DNA of 64,000 nt from Canna indica (lineage: Eukaryota > Streptophyta > Magnoliopsida > Zingiberales > Cannaceae): contig CP136896.1 in assembly GCA_034359265.1 (NCBI GenBank), positions 33,730,001 through 33,794,000 on the forward strand, given 5' to 3'. The notes beneath the pieces were generated by a model, which saw only the letters and a list, made by a program, of their open reading frames with translations, was not told the DNA's origin and searched no databases. Made by a program: the position numbers and the translations under genes. Positions 20,746 to 33,738 of this stretch are shown one piece after another (position 1 is the first letter of the stretch; each line of letters begins with the position of its first letter).

Positions 20746-22666
20746 CTTTACTCTTTACTATTGGCAAGTTGAATAAAATAATGATAACAATTAAATATGT
20801 CTATTAGGATCGGTATAGCATATGGTAATAGTGAATCTAAATGTGTAAGTTTATTGAAATTTTGATCTAATTTTTGTTATTTAAATCAAAATCACACTAA
20901 CTGTTATGATTTTATGTGTAACATGTTGTCTTCGTCGCCAATATTATGCAAGACAAAAATTTAGGAAGTGCCTATTGTATTATTGACAATTAATTAAATA
21001 ATCATCTATTATGTATTATAAATTATTTGGATAAATGTAATTTGTTTGTTATGTGTATATTTTGTTTTTCTTTACTTTTTATAATTTTAAAAGTTAAATT
21101 TTCTTTTTCGATTTTAATCAAACTGACTTTAAAAATTTCAACTTTTTGATACAATTTCAATTTGAATATATCTAATTAAGGTCTTATAGTCAAACTCAAG
21201 ACGTTCTTAATATTTTTTATTCTTATGTATTTAGATAAGGAAGCTAATTAGGTTGCTAACTATATTCAGACGCGTAGTAGAAACTAAGTTGTCTTGGACT
21301 GATCTTATCAAGGTATTTGCGATGAGATTTTAATAATATCTCGGCAATTAAAAATGAAGGAAAAATTATATATATTTGGATAAATTATCCTAATTTCTTT
21401 TTTTAAAAAACTCCATTGATGCAATGATTACTTGCTTCTGCGCAAGGTCTGGCTGTCCCCTCGAGTTCACCGAGTTCCCATCTTCAATAATCAACATGCT
21501 ATCTCCTCTCTCCATCATGTCAGTGTGATGACTACTGAGAGACACTGTCATGCATATATTTATTTCCATTAATATCTCTCTCTGCACCGTGTGGTCAATC
21601 ATGGCACATGCTCGGAGGTTTTCATGCCCAATGCTGAGCTCAAGCATCGCTGCAAGCAGACATTTATGCTCTCTCTACAGCTCTACTTCTGTCTTATAGT
21701 TCACTGCATGCAGAGAACATGTCATCTCTCATCATCTCTCACTTGCGGTAATTAATGGTGATATATATAGGCTGTAGCTAGCTGATATTTCAATAGGTAG
21801 AGGCAATGGGATGCATTGATGGAAGTCAAATCTCATCATCAGGCCGAGAATTGAATATGTGCAGCAGGCTGTAAGTTGACAGTGAACACCCGAGACAGAC
21901 TGTGAAGAAAACATCAACAAGCTATCATGACTTCTGGGACACAGACAGTGTCCACTGCAAGACTCAATTTATCCCTAATAATTTTATTTTTTTATATTAT
22001 AATAACATTTTCTTAATATTGTAAGATCCAACTCGTGAAAATATCGAGTAACTTTGTCATCCTGGAGGTAGATAAATTCTTTGATTTCATTATTATAATC
22101 ACTTTTAATTCTCATAAGAGTAACCTCTTTGCTTATATTTTTCTTATTTTATTTTTTATTTTTTTATCATCAAAAATCTAGCATACATAAGATTATAGAT
22201 GTATGATTATGCATTTTGAATAACTTGTAGTCATGCATACATAAGCTAATTTATTTATGATTCCTTTTAACTTGAATAGTAACTTCATGTGTGGTGTTAA
22301 AAATATTTCATATGTCGACTTATAAATGTAAATTCTATTATATATACTTATTCATAGACATTGCACAATAAAATGCATTAGCATTCAAGTGAAAAGTCTA
22401 TTTTTTTTCATTCATCTATAGGCTTGGTGGGTTTTACATTATCGATATTAATTATTTTCTAAACATCCATACATTGTGATTATATTTAAGAAAAATATTC
22501 ATGCGATTCTCAAACATGGCAAGTGGTGGAGGTCCCTTCCCCTATTACATATATAATATTATTCTTCTTCTCTTTAAATTAAAACTCCTAAAATTATTAA
22601 ACTTAATCAATTTTTTATTATCATTTCTTATTTATTTTTCTTTTTTGACATTGTTTGAGTTGTTTC
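20746..22666. other. Spacer, possible non-TE island
   Basis: Mostly AT-rich. The stretch 21390-21960 is less AT-rich and does not match the repeats seen elsewhere in the window. It holds two minus-strand open frames (21390-21647, 85 aa; 21732-21920, 62 aa) without any domain I recognise. It may be a host-derived or unknown-element fragment; I do not assign a function. Confidence 0.35.
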
Positions 22667-23039
22667 TGTCACATTCCAAAATTCAAAATAATGTGACTAG
22701 CCGAAGTACACATCTGTATTTCGAAGCCTAGTCGAACCATGAATACAAATGCGTAAATAAATGATCATCAATGCAAATACCAGTAAGAACAAATGAATGA
22801 CAACTCCAAACATACTCAAGGTTTTACAATTCAAAATGAAAATAAATGAAATGCATAACATCCCTAAGACTTGACGTACTATGATTGACTCGTCAAAAGA
22901 CTTACGCCCTGAGCTCGCCACCCTAACTGCTCCACGTAGGTACATTAGTACCTCTACCGATCAGGAGCTGCAATAAAATACAATACCAAAGGAGTGTGAA
23001 TTCATAAAAAACTCAGTGAGTGGCTCGTTCCCGAGCCCT

Positions 23040-23378
23040 TACTACAACATAATTGACCTATAGATATACAAAATTATAGACAAATTATATTTTTATTTCT
23101 AAATCTTCACATTTAGAGACTAATAGACACAAAATTTATTCCTAATTAGTCTCTAAAGATCTATAGAAATAACAACAACATAGTCACTTAATTAATTTGA
23201 CTCTAAGCTATAAAAATACCAGCAACAGAGTCACTTAATTGATCTGACTCTAAAACTATTTTTAGAGACTAATTAGGAATAAATTTTATATTTATTTGTC
23301 TCTAAATATGAAGATTTAGAAATAAAAATCTAATTTGTCTCTAATTATGTGTCTCTATAGGCTGATTGTGTTGTAGTA
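23040..23378. mobile_element. Fold-back MITE with long inverted arms
   Basis: The ends TACTACAACA (23040) and TGTTGTAGTA (to 23378) open an inverted repeat whose arms run over more than 110 bp each. The whole unit would fold into one long hairpin. The loop region holds a direct repeat around agtcacttaattgat. The CTACAACA termini recall CACTA elements, but the usual 3-bp target duplication is not evident. Confidence 0.75.
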
Positions 23379-23779
23379 ACATCTCTAAGTCATTAAATTC
23401 AATCATACCATAATCCACATAAATTCAATTATCATATATATGTTCATAATCAACCAGATATATTTCCATGTGATCCATATAAGAATAGATTCACACTACC
23501 ACAATTTAATATTCCAAATAACATGTATCCATATAATTCATGTGATAAGAAAAATTAAATTTATCACAAGCATTTCGTGTGCCTGTACCTAACTTATCCA
23601 CGTACAAACAAGAGCATGCATAAGCACAAGAATAAGACTCGGACACTAGGACGCGCCTAGTGTGCTCCTCACCCATGGCTCCCTGAGCTAGGAAGACCCA
23701 CTAGCCTCCAAGTAACCCCAATGGTTGGAAAAAACCCTCCCACCAAAGTCAATCTGGGTCTACCGTCAGCGTGATCAGG

Positions 23780-24439
23780 TAGGGGTGAGCAGAAATCCCC
23801 GATTCACCGAAATCGAATTGAAATCGACCGAACCGAAACCGATCGAACCGAAACTAATTTAATCGAATCGAATTTACCGAATTAATTTCGGTTCGATTTT
23901 CGGTTAAAGAAAATTTAATATTTTGGTTTTCGGTTCAGTAAATTAATCGACGATTTGATTAATTTACCGAATTAACCGAATATATATATAAAATAAAAAT
24001 CAAATAATATAATGTTGTTTGCCTTAGTGGTTAAGTTATGTTTTTATCCTCCCAATTGCCCAAGTTCGAATCCTAGCATGTGATATTATTTATTTTATAT
24101 TCGACTGTCTATATAATATGTGTTAGTTAAAATTAAATAGATAATGGACATTGCTAAGATGGTTAGAAGAATAAAAAATGAACAGGGTTGCCTAGGTTTG
24201 AGTCTTGGAAGTTGTAATTTTTTTTTCAAATCTTTTCAGTTATTTTTTTTAAAATCTTTTCGGTTAATTTGGTAAATTAACTGAACCGAACCAAAAATTC
24301 GATTAACCGAACTGAATTAACCAAATTTTTTCGATTCGATAAATAGTTAAAAGATTTTTTCTTGGTTCGGTTCGTTTAATCGATGATTCGGTTCGATTAA
24401 TAATCGAACTGAACCATTGCTCACCCCTATGATCAGGCC
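23780..24439. mobile_element. hAT-type MITE (GGGTGAGCA family)
   Basis: Inverted ends TAGGGGTGAGCA (23780) and TGCTCACCCCTA (to 24439) are flanked by a perfect 8-bp duplication, tgatcagg (23772-23779 and 24440-24447). Subterminal regions repeat gaaccgaa and ttcggttc words. Non-coding. Same family as 2395-3113. Confidence 0.93.
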
Positions 24440-26322
24440 GGCCATACTCCGATCTCAAACACAATCACAAACACATCCATGACTAAGATAAATGACAACA
24501 ACATAAATAAACATATGCCTTAGTCCAAACCAAATCTCCTAATACTATTATAGTCCTTGCCGCCAGACTCAAGTATGCACACGCACATCAAAAATTGGCC
24601 TTACCTCGGGCTCTAGTCTTTTAGCGGTGAAACCAACCATTCCATCCATATAACCAGTGTAGGTGAAATCAAAATATATGGAAAGTTGTTTACAACAACA
24701 GTAAAATTCCTCATGCTCAATATCAGTCTAGTATATAGTTGTAGTTATCATCAGAAATCCGCATCTTTATATCATGCAATAAACAAAAATTAATTATCAA
24801 ATAATATGATATTGACAACAATTATTCTACAATATACCAAACTGAAATTAACATTAAATTCTAGAATTTATCATGTTCATCTCTAGAATTAAAGTTTCAA
24901 ATTGGGTTACCATGAAATCGACAACCGAGAATCCTAAGGGTCGGCCTATACTTCCTTAATGCACCTCCACCCTTATGATTTATTTTCCACACCATTTATT
25001 CTACATTTAGCTATTGTTATTACAAATTAAATCCTAGCTTGGTTTGCCCACCAAGACAAGCAAACCGAGGATTTCGCTTAGCCCAATAAAGCGGTTTCTA
25101 GGGGTCGGCCCTAAGATGTAGGGTTGGACTTTAATTTTTCATAACAAGCATCCATTCTTCCCTATTCCTTAAGGTTCTTGGGGTGAACGCCTTTCACATC
25201 TCATAGTCTTACGGAACCAAGTATTCCCATCTTTAACTGTTGTCCTTATAAGAACCCTTGTCCCTAATTTTTCCCTAATCGGTCGGCCTTATAGGTTTAG
25301 GGAAAACCCCATGATGGCCGGCCCTTAACATATATCTCCAAACAAAATTTTTTTATGACTTAGGACCATGAACTCTAGGCATCCTCGTCCAAGCATGGAA
25401 ATTTTCCAAACAACCATCTCCCTACTCTATTCAGCCGGCCCTATAACTTTAGGGACAACCCTAAGGTGATCAGTCCTTGAACTCTACATGGATCACCAAC
25501 CATAAGTATTTTATGACATGAATAAATTGCGATCAAACATCGGCTGTCCCATTTTAATTTTTGTCACGAACCATTTCCCTTTTTCTCTAGTCGATCGACC
25601 CTAAAGAACAAGGGTAAGTTATAGGGCTGCCACCCACCATTCCCATGTCGTAGACCTCCAATTCTCATAAAATTTTGAAATTAATACTATCACAACCGCA
25701 AAATAGATTTCCCATGAGAACACCTCATCCTATCTTCCATTTGGCCAGCCCTAAGGGTTTAGGGCACCCCCTAAGGCTACCGCACCCTACAACCTTCCGA
25801 AAGACCTCAATCTCCATGATCAATTGTAACAACATGCATTCAACGACAAAGAAATCCAATCGGACAAAGAAAATTCCAGATTTAATCCACATAAAAGGGA
25901 GATCCTAAAGCTAGGGATCAAGACCACTCACCTTGGAGAAGAAGATAAGGAGGAAAAATATCCCCCGCGTCCTCGCGCCCACGATATCCGGCGGCGAAGA
26001 ATTCGGTCACAACAAGCCTATAGAACCACCTTGGGATGCGTGCGACTTTGTCAAGAGCCGTACACTCAAGGGTTATATTTTATTTTTATTTTTATTTTTT
26101 ATATTACCTTCTTTCCCCTCTGACTTAATTTAAGCCAAATCCGACTTATACTCGTCGAAATCGATTTCCGATCGAACCACCGGACTTGACTCAAACTCAA
26201 CTCGAACCCGACCTTCATCTAGGCTTAAATAAAATAATCTTACTTGGCCCACTCCGACGCGCATCCCAATTTTCCCCGCTGAAGCCAAATAAAATTAATA
26301 TAAAAAAAATCACGGTATTACA

Positions 26323-26785
26323 ATCTTCCCCCTTAAAGAAAATTTGTTCTCAAATTTTTGGGTAAGAAAAAAAGCTCATCACATCACGGAACCCGAAAGA
26401 GCGTTAGCTGCGCTTATTGCACGCCATGAAACGTCTGCCACACATGACACCATAATTTTTTTCTCCATTCCTGGACACCCTCTCTGTCCACTCTGGACCT
26501 TACATGAGCCTCGCATCTTTCTGCTAAGTCTCTAGTCAAAGTACAATTACCAAAACCAAAGCAAAGTGATTGACACCTTATCGCCCACGGTTCCTGTACC
26601 ACCAAACACACTAGCCTGTCATGCACAATCTCAGAGGTAAAAAAATGTGTAGGCATGCTCACCACAGTCTAAATCAGGTGGGTGTGATCTCCCATCGACA
26701 ATTCGGGTGCACTCAAGCGTACACACCCCACAACCTTTATCTCGACCCGATAATACCTGATCACACCGTCCTAAGAACCTCGGTA
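26323..26785 (-). pseudogene. Gypsy internal 3' end remnant
   Basis: On the minus strand the end of an element is seen: a polypurine tract at 26323-26340 beside the LTR, and before it a decayed coding part. A frame at 26414-26665 has no clean domain. It is too broken to assign beyond position relative to the LTR. Confidence 0.5.
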
Positions 26786-27095
26786 CCCAAACCAATCATA
26801 AAATTCCTAAAATTCTTTAAAATACCTAAAAGTCCAGTGGCATTTTCGTAAATATCAATTATTTTTTCAAAAGTTATCAATTTTGTTTCAAACTTTTCAA
26901 TCACAACTGAATGATCATTTAAGATACATGTATCAAGTTTGAACTCAAAATGAATTCTCTAAGTCCATTTTTCAAGTTATCTCGATTTCAACCAAAAACT
27001 CATTTTTCAAGTTATCGCTCAAGCTATCAAAATCATTTTTAAAAATGATTTTACTCAAACAATAGTGAGAACGAAATTGAAAATAAAATCAAAAT
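26786..27095 (-). repeat. Sirevirus-like non-coding internal region (part 2)
   Basis: The reverse complement follows 5990-6260 of the tandem array in order, including the gattttgataa and tgagctcaaacttgacac words. It continues the sequence found at 34293-35665 once the Gypsy solo LTR between them is removed. Confidence 0.8.
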
Positions 27096-27894
27096 TGTAA
27101 TACCCGCAAATGATTAAAATGCTTATTTAATTATTTCAGCGAAATAATTTAAGTCGCGCATTAGGATGGGCCGGTGAAACGCCGAAGGGCGTGAATTGAA
27201 GATTGGCCTTTGTGCGCAAGGTAATTAATTTATCTAAGTTTGATTAGTCCTTAGATGAGTAGTTGGGTTCGAGACGAGTCTGGAGGTTCAAACGAAACTC
27301 GAATCAGACTTGAATTTGTTGAGTGATGGTTTGTTTTAGACTCAACTTAAGTTAATAGGCACTTTGGTCATTTGGTGTTTGAGATTTTAGTATTTATACC
27401 TCATCCCTCATGGGGACACGACTTATAGCAGCAGCCACACACCTCCTTGGGCGTTAATAGGAAGAGGCATACACATGGAGAGGGAAGAGGGGAATCTCGG
27501 TATACTACTCCTTGCAGCGTTGGACGTCATCAAATTTTGCGATTGAAGGACCGTCCGTGGTCGGATCGTATGGAAATTTAGACAATAAGTTGTACACTTC
27601 ATGATTTATATTTGGATCGGCGAAGATTGGTTTTTGACAACTGGATCTATCACTGTGATGGAATTACCAATGCCTTGTTCTTGGTTTTCTTCTCCAGGAT
27701 TCTACTACTTTGAGTTTTGCCTAATCGGGCGATTGGGACACTATCTTGGGGCTGATCAGATTGAAATTTGGGGAGCATGTCCGAAACCTCTTTCCTCTAG
27801 ATGGGAACGGTGAAGATCTGTTTTGGACGGCTAGATTTTGGGATACATGAGAGGGAAGGAGAAGACATGGTAGGACTTGGAACTTGGTAGCGCA

Positions 27895-28817
27895 TGTTGG
27901 CCTAAGGTTTTTAACCTTGGTCTTAATCTCGGTTTTGATGATAATAAATATGGAACTAATGATTTCATGGAGAATTAATTTCAGGTTCCAAGTCGGTTAG
28001 CGCATGACATCCTCGATCAGAAATATTGAAGAAATTAGAAAATCAGAAAATAGGAAGGGCGTTGGTAGACGCGCTCGAGTTTCGTCGGGACGATAGAGTT
28101 TAGGTTTAGGGTGTTTAGATAACTTGTAAAATCTTCTTTATGATGCTAAGACCCTTAAAGAACCAAATTCATAATCCGAAACTCGAACCGAAGAAAGAAA
28201 TCGATTGAAACTCACTGTAGAGTATAGGTACACTACGTAGAGTACCGGTACTCTACAACCGATCGATTGACCGATCGACCAAAATGAGCCCAGAAGGCAC
28301 GGTAGGGCTCCGGTCGCTCGGTCGGTCGCTTGGTCGATCGATTGACAAACGACTGAACCTACGACCGGTGGTCGGTAACAGGCAAAAATCTGCCTGTTGA
28401 GAAGAGGGGAGCTCTCTCTTCTCTTCATGGCTTATAAATAGGAAGCTATGAGAGCCTTCCTCCTTGATGTTGATCACTTCTAACGGTGTGGAAGTGGCTT
28501 CGGTTTGAGAGCGGTGACTTTTCGGTGTAAATTCTTCTTTGTAAGGGAAACGATATAATCTAGTAAAGCTACTTTGAAAATCCGAAGCGGTATGATTAGG
28601 TAGTGGAGTAGGCATTGGGGCCGAACCACTATAAATAATTGTATTAGCATTGATATATTATTTTGTGTTAATTACTATATCATTAATCACTTCCGCATTT
28701 AGTCGTTAAATTGTGAATTGCCTAAATAGTTTAAGAAAACGTGTAAAACCGAATTTAGGCGACAAGTTTAGTTAACACACTATTCATGCCCCCTTTAGTG
28801 TGGCCATTTCACCAACA
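27895..28817 (+). mobile_element. Sirevirus-like solo LTR (923 bp)
   Basis: TGTTGGCC start, CACCAACA end and a perfect 5-bp duplication, gcgca, at 27890-27894 and 28818-28822. The part after the TATA box is shorter than in LTRs 2 and 3, with a junction near 28450-28490 pointing to an internal deletion. The U3 part is closest to the copy at 1-803, including the ctacgtagagtaccggtac motif around 28232-28255. Confidence 0.93.
28377..28440 (+). promoter_or_regulatory. Solo LTR hairpin and TATA box
   Basis: AACAGGCA (28377-28384) pairs perfectly with TGCCTGTT (28391-28398). TATAAATA is at 28433-28440, 34 bp downstream, as in the copy at 1-803. Confidence 0.65.
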
Positions 28818-29265
28818 GCGCACCCGAACTTCGTTAATGCGGAAGCGCGAAGGACCGTCTTCCTTTCCAATCTTCTTCTCCGGTGAGTGGATTTGGACCT
28901 CTCACTTCCTTGTTCATCACCCATGCCGCCGCCCCATGTGTGGGATTCTTGTTTTGGTTTTGTTTGGTTTTTCTTCGTATCAGAATCAGATCGTAGATTG
29001 AAGGATTGACATCTTATGTTCGTGGATTTTTAACCAGACTTAGGAACCTTGGCTGCATGGTTCATGGTCAATGTTGGTTGTGCCGCCCCTTCGTTCTTGT
29101 GTTCTTGTAGATGTTCTTGGGTTCTTGGACGAAGAGAAAGCATGGTAGTTTAATGAATGAACTAGTGGTGAATGATGGAAAATTAGGGTATGCCGCCCCC
29201 CATTAAAGGTTCATTTAGGGTTATAGGGGTAGACCGCCCTTTAGTGGTTCATGTAGATGACATGA

Positions 29266-31674
29266 TGTCACGCCCTAACTCAGTGTCGCGTGACCGGCCA
29301 GGGTACGTGTCGGTACCCCGAAGCCTACCACATGCACTAACCATCAACACATAATATGCAATCGGAATGACGTGGGAATCACAAATAAAAGCAACGATAC
29401 CAAACTTTAATAAATGTTTGAAAACAATTTAACAAAGCCATGTTCAAGAAATAACTCAAAGTTTAAAGAACATCTCACGGTTTTTAAAGAATTGACTCAA
29501 TGTTTTACATAAATCAACTCAGTGCATGCACAACGGCTCTACTCAACAGGACTACGACTATATGACCGTCTACTACAAGATCCACGTCGCCACTTGCCCT
29601 CCAACCACGAGTCCACGAGGAACTCAGTGAGTGGTTCTTCCGAACCATCACTTAAATCCCAGCATAATCGCAATCTAGAAATAGTAAAGATGCATAATAA
29701 AAGACTGAATTTCTGCACAACTTTGGCCAGTTGGCCGCACCCTAATCAGTTCCAGTCATGGCCAACCTTGGCCTTACCCTACAGCTACCATTCGGCTATA
29801 TGGCTCCACCCCAGGGGGTACTCTTGACCGTAACCGGCCTTCATATTAAATAATAATACTCGACCAACCGGCCGCACAAATCAATTGCTACAACCAATTC
29901 ATACCGGATATATCACACATGGAAATTCGCATATAGCGATTCAATCACCAGGCCCGTCAACTAGGATGGTCAACTAGTTTTCAGGAACCCCATCGAGTTA
30001 GGGATAGCTAGTCCCACCTAACTAGGGTCTACCGTCAGTGTGGCCCACTGACAGAATCTCAAGACCCTCCGCCACTCGGGTTTAACACCTAGCGTGGACC
30101 GCTGGTGAAATCTCAAGACCCTAAAATGACCCGCTGAGCTTGGGTAATAGCCGCTCCAGCTAAAAGCAACCCTCAGCCCGACCATCTCAAGCACAATACA
30201 CATATAAGATATTCTACCAATTATTAAGCACCTCTTGGGCTTTCGCCCGTACCCAGCCCCTTTCCAATTCAAAACCTTATGTATTAGATTCCTAGATGCG
30301 AGCATCTAATGTCTCTAAGTCAAAATGTCCATATATATAGTTTCTAGTAATAATTTATGTCGTCAACTAGAGGGTTTCCCCCTCACACTTAAGCCCACAA
30401 AAGCAGGTGATCAAGTTTATGTTCGCACCTATCTCTTCTTTATGCCTTATACAAAATGTCTCTATTGAATTGACGTGTCATTGACATTCTAAATTGCCAA
30501 AATCTAATTAATCACATAACATAAATTGTGGGAAACTTCCAAAATAAACTTACCACAATTTTCTACATAATCATAGCAATTAAATAATGATTTTTTGCAA
30601 TTAGAAATATGATTTCAGCATAATTAAATTTAATTTCAGCACCATTAAATCCATGTAGGAAACTTCAAGTAGACATTCATTGCGAAATATACATGCTAAG
30701 TTTAATCATCATATGGAGAACTTCTTACACTTAAAATATTAAAAGAATATCCTTACAAGCATTATAGTATGAAATCATCCATAAATTAAGCCCCTAATCA
30801 TGGATCTCTAAGGAAAAATTATTTCTAACTTAATTATTCCTCTTTCCTCTCACTCGGCCGAACCCTATTCATGGGTTTCACCCACTCGGCCGAGCCCTTG
30901 GAGGTGGAGGAGAAATCATGCTTTGTTCAACTATGATTCTCTTCAATCTCTACCTTAATGGAACAAACAAGAACCACAAATTTTTAAGCCTTCACGACTC
31001 GAGAAAATTGGAGAAAATTTCGGCATAACCTTTCCCCTTTTTCCTTGATTCGGCTGGCCCCTAAAAGTGTAGAAATCCATACACAAAATTGCAGAAGGAA
31101 CAAGGATTCAATAAGAAACAATTAAGGATCAATAAATCACATGATTTCAATGAGAATCGACCTCGATCGTCGAAAAACCCAAATCACAAGAGTCGGCTAG
31201 GGCCTTCCCTCAATCCAAGGTTCTACCACTTACCTTGATTAGAAGAAAAAGAAGAACGAGTCGATGACGTTCCCGATCTCCGGTGACGACACCAAGTTCT
31301 GGCACCACCCTTCCTTGATCGCCTCTCCCACTCGTGCTCTCGCCTCCCTCAAATTTCCGTGCGACTCTCCTTGAGCCATACGGCAGCCAATGGGGAGGGT
31401 TTTATATTATAATTTTTTTTACAATATTGCCCTCAAGACTTAAGTTGTTTCACTCGACTCGACCTGAGCCAAAATTGAGTCCCGACTCGAGCCGCGAACC
31501 CGGTTTCAACCCGACTTGAGTCAATCCAACTTATAAATCATAAAGAAAACATTAATCATGAGTCTAACAATTTAAATTATACATTCTACTCACGACTCGA
31601 TTTGGCTAGTTCCCGATCCGATGCGCTGTACCAATTAGAAAAAAAATTATATTAGGTAAATCTCGGGTATCACA
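29266..31674 (-). mobile_element. 3' LTR of the deleted Gypsy element
   Basis: It starts TGTGATACCC (31674) and ends GCGTGACA (29266) on the minus strand. Its end part matches the LTR at 45652-47688. It includes the word set of that LTR, such as the ctcactcggccgaacc segment. Confidence 0.85.
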
Positions 31675-31675
31675 A

Positions 31676-32007
31676 CCTTCCCCCCTTAAGAAAAATTCAT
31701 CCTCGAATTTTTTTGAAATATAAAGACTCACCAGGTCTTCAAACAAGGAGGAGCGCTCTCTCATGTCCTGCTCCACCTCCCAGGTAGCTTCCTGCCTAGA
31801 GTGGTGCTCCCACCTGACCTTCACTAAGGGAATTTCCTTGGCCTCAACTTTCTGATTTGACGGTCAAGCACTTCTATCGGCCTCTCCTCATACGATTCTG
31901 TTGAACTCATCTCAACTGCAGTAGGCTCAATTATGTGAGACTCATCCCTGACATATCTCTTGAGCATGGACAAATGAAAGACCGGATGAACTCGATCCAT
32001 ACTAGGG
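31676..32007 (-). pseudogene. Gypsy integrase C-terminus and chromodomain fragment
   Basis: On the minus strand the frame reads VHPVFHLSMLKRYVRDESHI, then a chromodomain-like block EVLDRQIRKLR and KVRWEHHSRQEATWEVE. This is the tail of a Tekay/Del chromovirus integrase. One frameshift separates the two parts (near 31824-31840). The polypurine tract lies at about 31675-31692. The same segment, better preserved, is at 45350-45640. Confidence 0.8.
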
Positions 32008-33106
32008 GGAAAATTTTGGCATGACCTTCTCCCTTTTTCCTTGATTCGGCCAGCCCCTAAAAGCATAGAAATCCATACAAAAAATCGCAGAAGCAACAAG
32101 GATTCAATAAGAAACAATTACAGATCAATAAATCACAAGATTTTAACTAGAATCGACCTCGATCATCGAAAAACCCAAACCACAAGGGTCGGCTAGGGCC
32201 TTCCCTCAATCCAAGGTTCTGTCACTCACCTCGATTAGAAGTAAAAGAAGAATGAGATGATGACGTTCCTGATCTCCGACGACAACACCAAGTTCTAGCG
32301 CCGCCCTTCCTTGATCACCTCTCCCACTCGTGCTCTCACCTCCCTCGAGTTCTGTGCGGCTCTCCTTGAGCCGTACGTCAGCCAATGGGGAGGATTTTAT
32401 ATTATATATATATATTACAATATTGCCCTCAAGACTTAAGTTCTTTCACTCGACTCGACCTGAGCTCGAATTGAGCCCCGACTCGACCCGCGAACCCGGT
32501 TTCAACCCGGCTTGAGTCAATCCAACTTATAAATCATAAAGAAAACATTAGTCATGATTCCAACAATTTAAATTATACCTTCTACTCGCGATGATCTCGC
32601 GACTCAACCCGGCTAGTTCCCGATCCGGTATGCTGTACCAATTAGAATTTTTTTTTATATTAGGTAAATCTTGGGTATCACCCATGAGAACATGATGAAT
32701 TGTAGAGGCTTCACCTTAGGGATTCACCTAGATGTGGTTAGGACAAGATTAAATGTAGAGACTTAAGTTTAGGGAAACATGGAACCTAGGCTCACTTAGA
32801 AACTTATTGATTATTGGATTGACATTGTATGATGGCTTCACTATAGGAAGAGGGTAAGGGCCGAATTCCCCTTTGGGAAATACCCGGGTGTGGGTGGCCG
32901 ACCCTATATTGTTAGGGACGTGGGTCGAATGGAAATTTGGCTAGCTTTATACCATACATCATGACATGTTATTAATGTTATGCGTAGTTATTACTTACAT
33001 GTTCGGATACGGTATTCTTATGATGTGGATGATTTCTTCATGTTGGAAAATTACTATCGTTTCATATGTTATTTTATGTTATGCATTAGATACGTATTTA
33101 TGTTAA

Positions 33107-33247
33107 CATATGAACATGTTGGTATATAGATATGTAGCATGTGAATGTAATGGCATATGGACATGTTGGTACATGGATATGTAGCATGTGAATGTAATGG
33201 CATTTGGACATGTTGGTATATGGATATGTAGCATGTAAACATAATGG
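33107..33247 (+). repeat. 47-bp minisatellite, three units
   Basis: Units start at 33107, 33154 and 33201, each beginning catatggacatgttggt or a close variant. They differ by a few substitutions. They lie inside the Gypsy solo LTR and create several spurious open frames on the minus strand. Confidence 0.9.
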
Positions 33248-33607
33248 TGGACATGTTCGATATGGAAAGGCGTGGTACGACCTTGGTATATATACATGCA
33301 TGAGGGATATTAAGGACCCTAAAGGTCCCAGAGCATTTTTACTGGACATGTGGATGGGGTTTCTATTTCTTTATGATTATGTTGATTATGCATGAATACT
33401 TGAGTGTCCTTGTGATTTCTCTCTCCCGCCTTATGGATTTTTGGACCGAGAAGCTCGTCAGCCGCCACACTGACGATCGACTCGGAGTGGCATGGGCTGA
33501 CGTCAGCCAGTCTCAGTGACCGACTTGTAGGGCTGACGGGTCCCTGGACCGGGAAGCTCGTCAGCCCACTACACTGACTACCGACCCGGGTGGCTTGTTT
33601 GGCTTTA

Positions 33608-33738
33608 GTGATATGCATACTGGTTGTTATATCATATTTGGATGGGTGATTATGCATACTTGTTGTTATATCATATATGGATTGGTGATTATGCATCTAT
33701 GTTGTCATATCAAATATGGATTGATGATTATGCATGCT
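33608..33738 (+). repeat. About 39-bp minisatellite, three units
   Basis: The word gattatgcatacttgttg with a following ttatatcatatatggat is repeated about three times with small changes, in the same LTR. Confidence 0.8.

Larger units (their letters stand above)
22667..26322 (-). mobile_element. Ty3/Gypsy 3' LTR with two nested MITEs
   Basis: In minus orientation it starts TGTAATACCG at 26322 and ends with a TGTGACA-like terminus (…AATGTGACA at 22667). Directly outside its start lies a polypurine tract (reverse of 26323-26340). So this is the 3' LTR of a minus-strand element whose remaining internal part is at 26323-26785. Two nested elements (23040-23378 and 23780-24439) account for about 1 kb. 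Left of 22667 is unrelated AT-rich DNA. Confidence 0.8.
29266..32682 (-). mobile_element. Deleted Tekay-like Gypsy element (LTR, pol end, partial LTR)
   Basis: A 5-bp duplication catga (29261-29265 and 32683-32687) bounds it. Read on the minus strand: a 5' LTR start (32682 to about 32008), then directly the last part of pol (about 32007-31676), a polypurine tract, and a complete 3' LTR (31674-29266) ending GGGCGTGACA. Most of the 5' LTR and nearly all internal sequence are deleted. The 5' LTR terminus reads GGTGATACCC, with a substitution of the first base. Confidence 0.88.

Noticed and set aside
21390..21960. Plant microRNA precursor
   Set aside because: I compared the stretch by eye with common plant microRNAs from memory and found no match, and no long stem is visible.
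33069..33349. Tyr/His-rich minus-strand open frames
   Set aside because: They arise from the 47-bp minisatellite and are not conserved as proteins.
33107..33738. CRISPR-like direct repeats
   Set aside because: Units follow each other without unique spacers and lie in a plant LTR; they are minisatellites.
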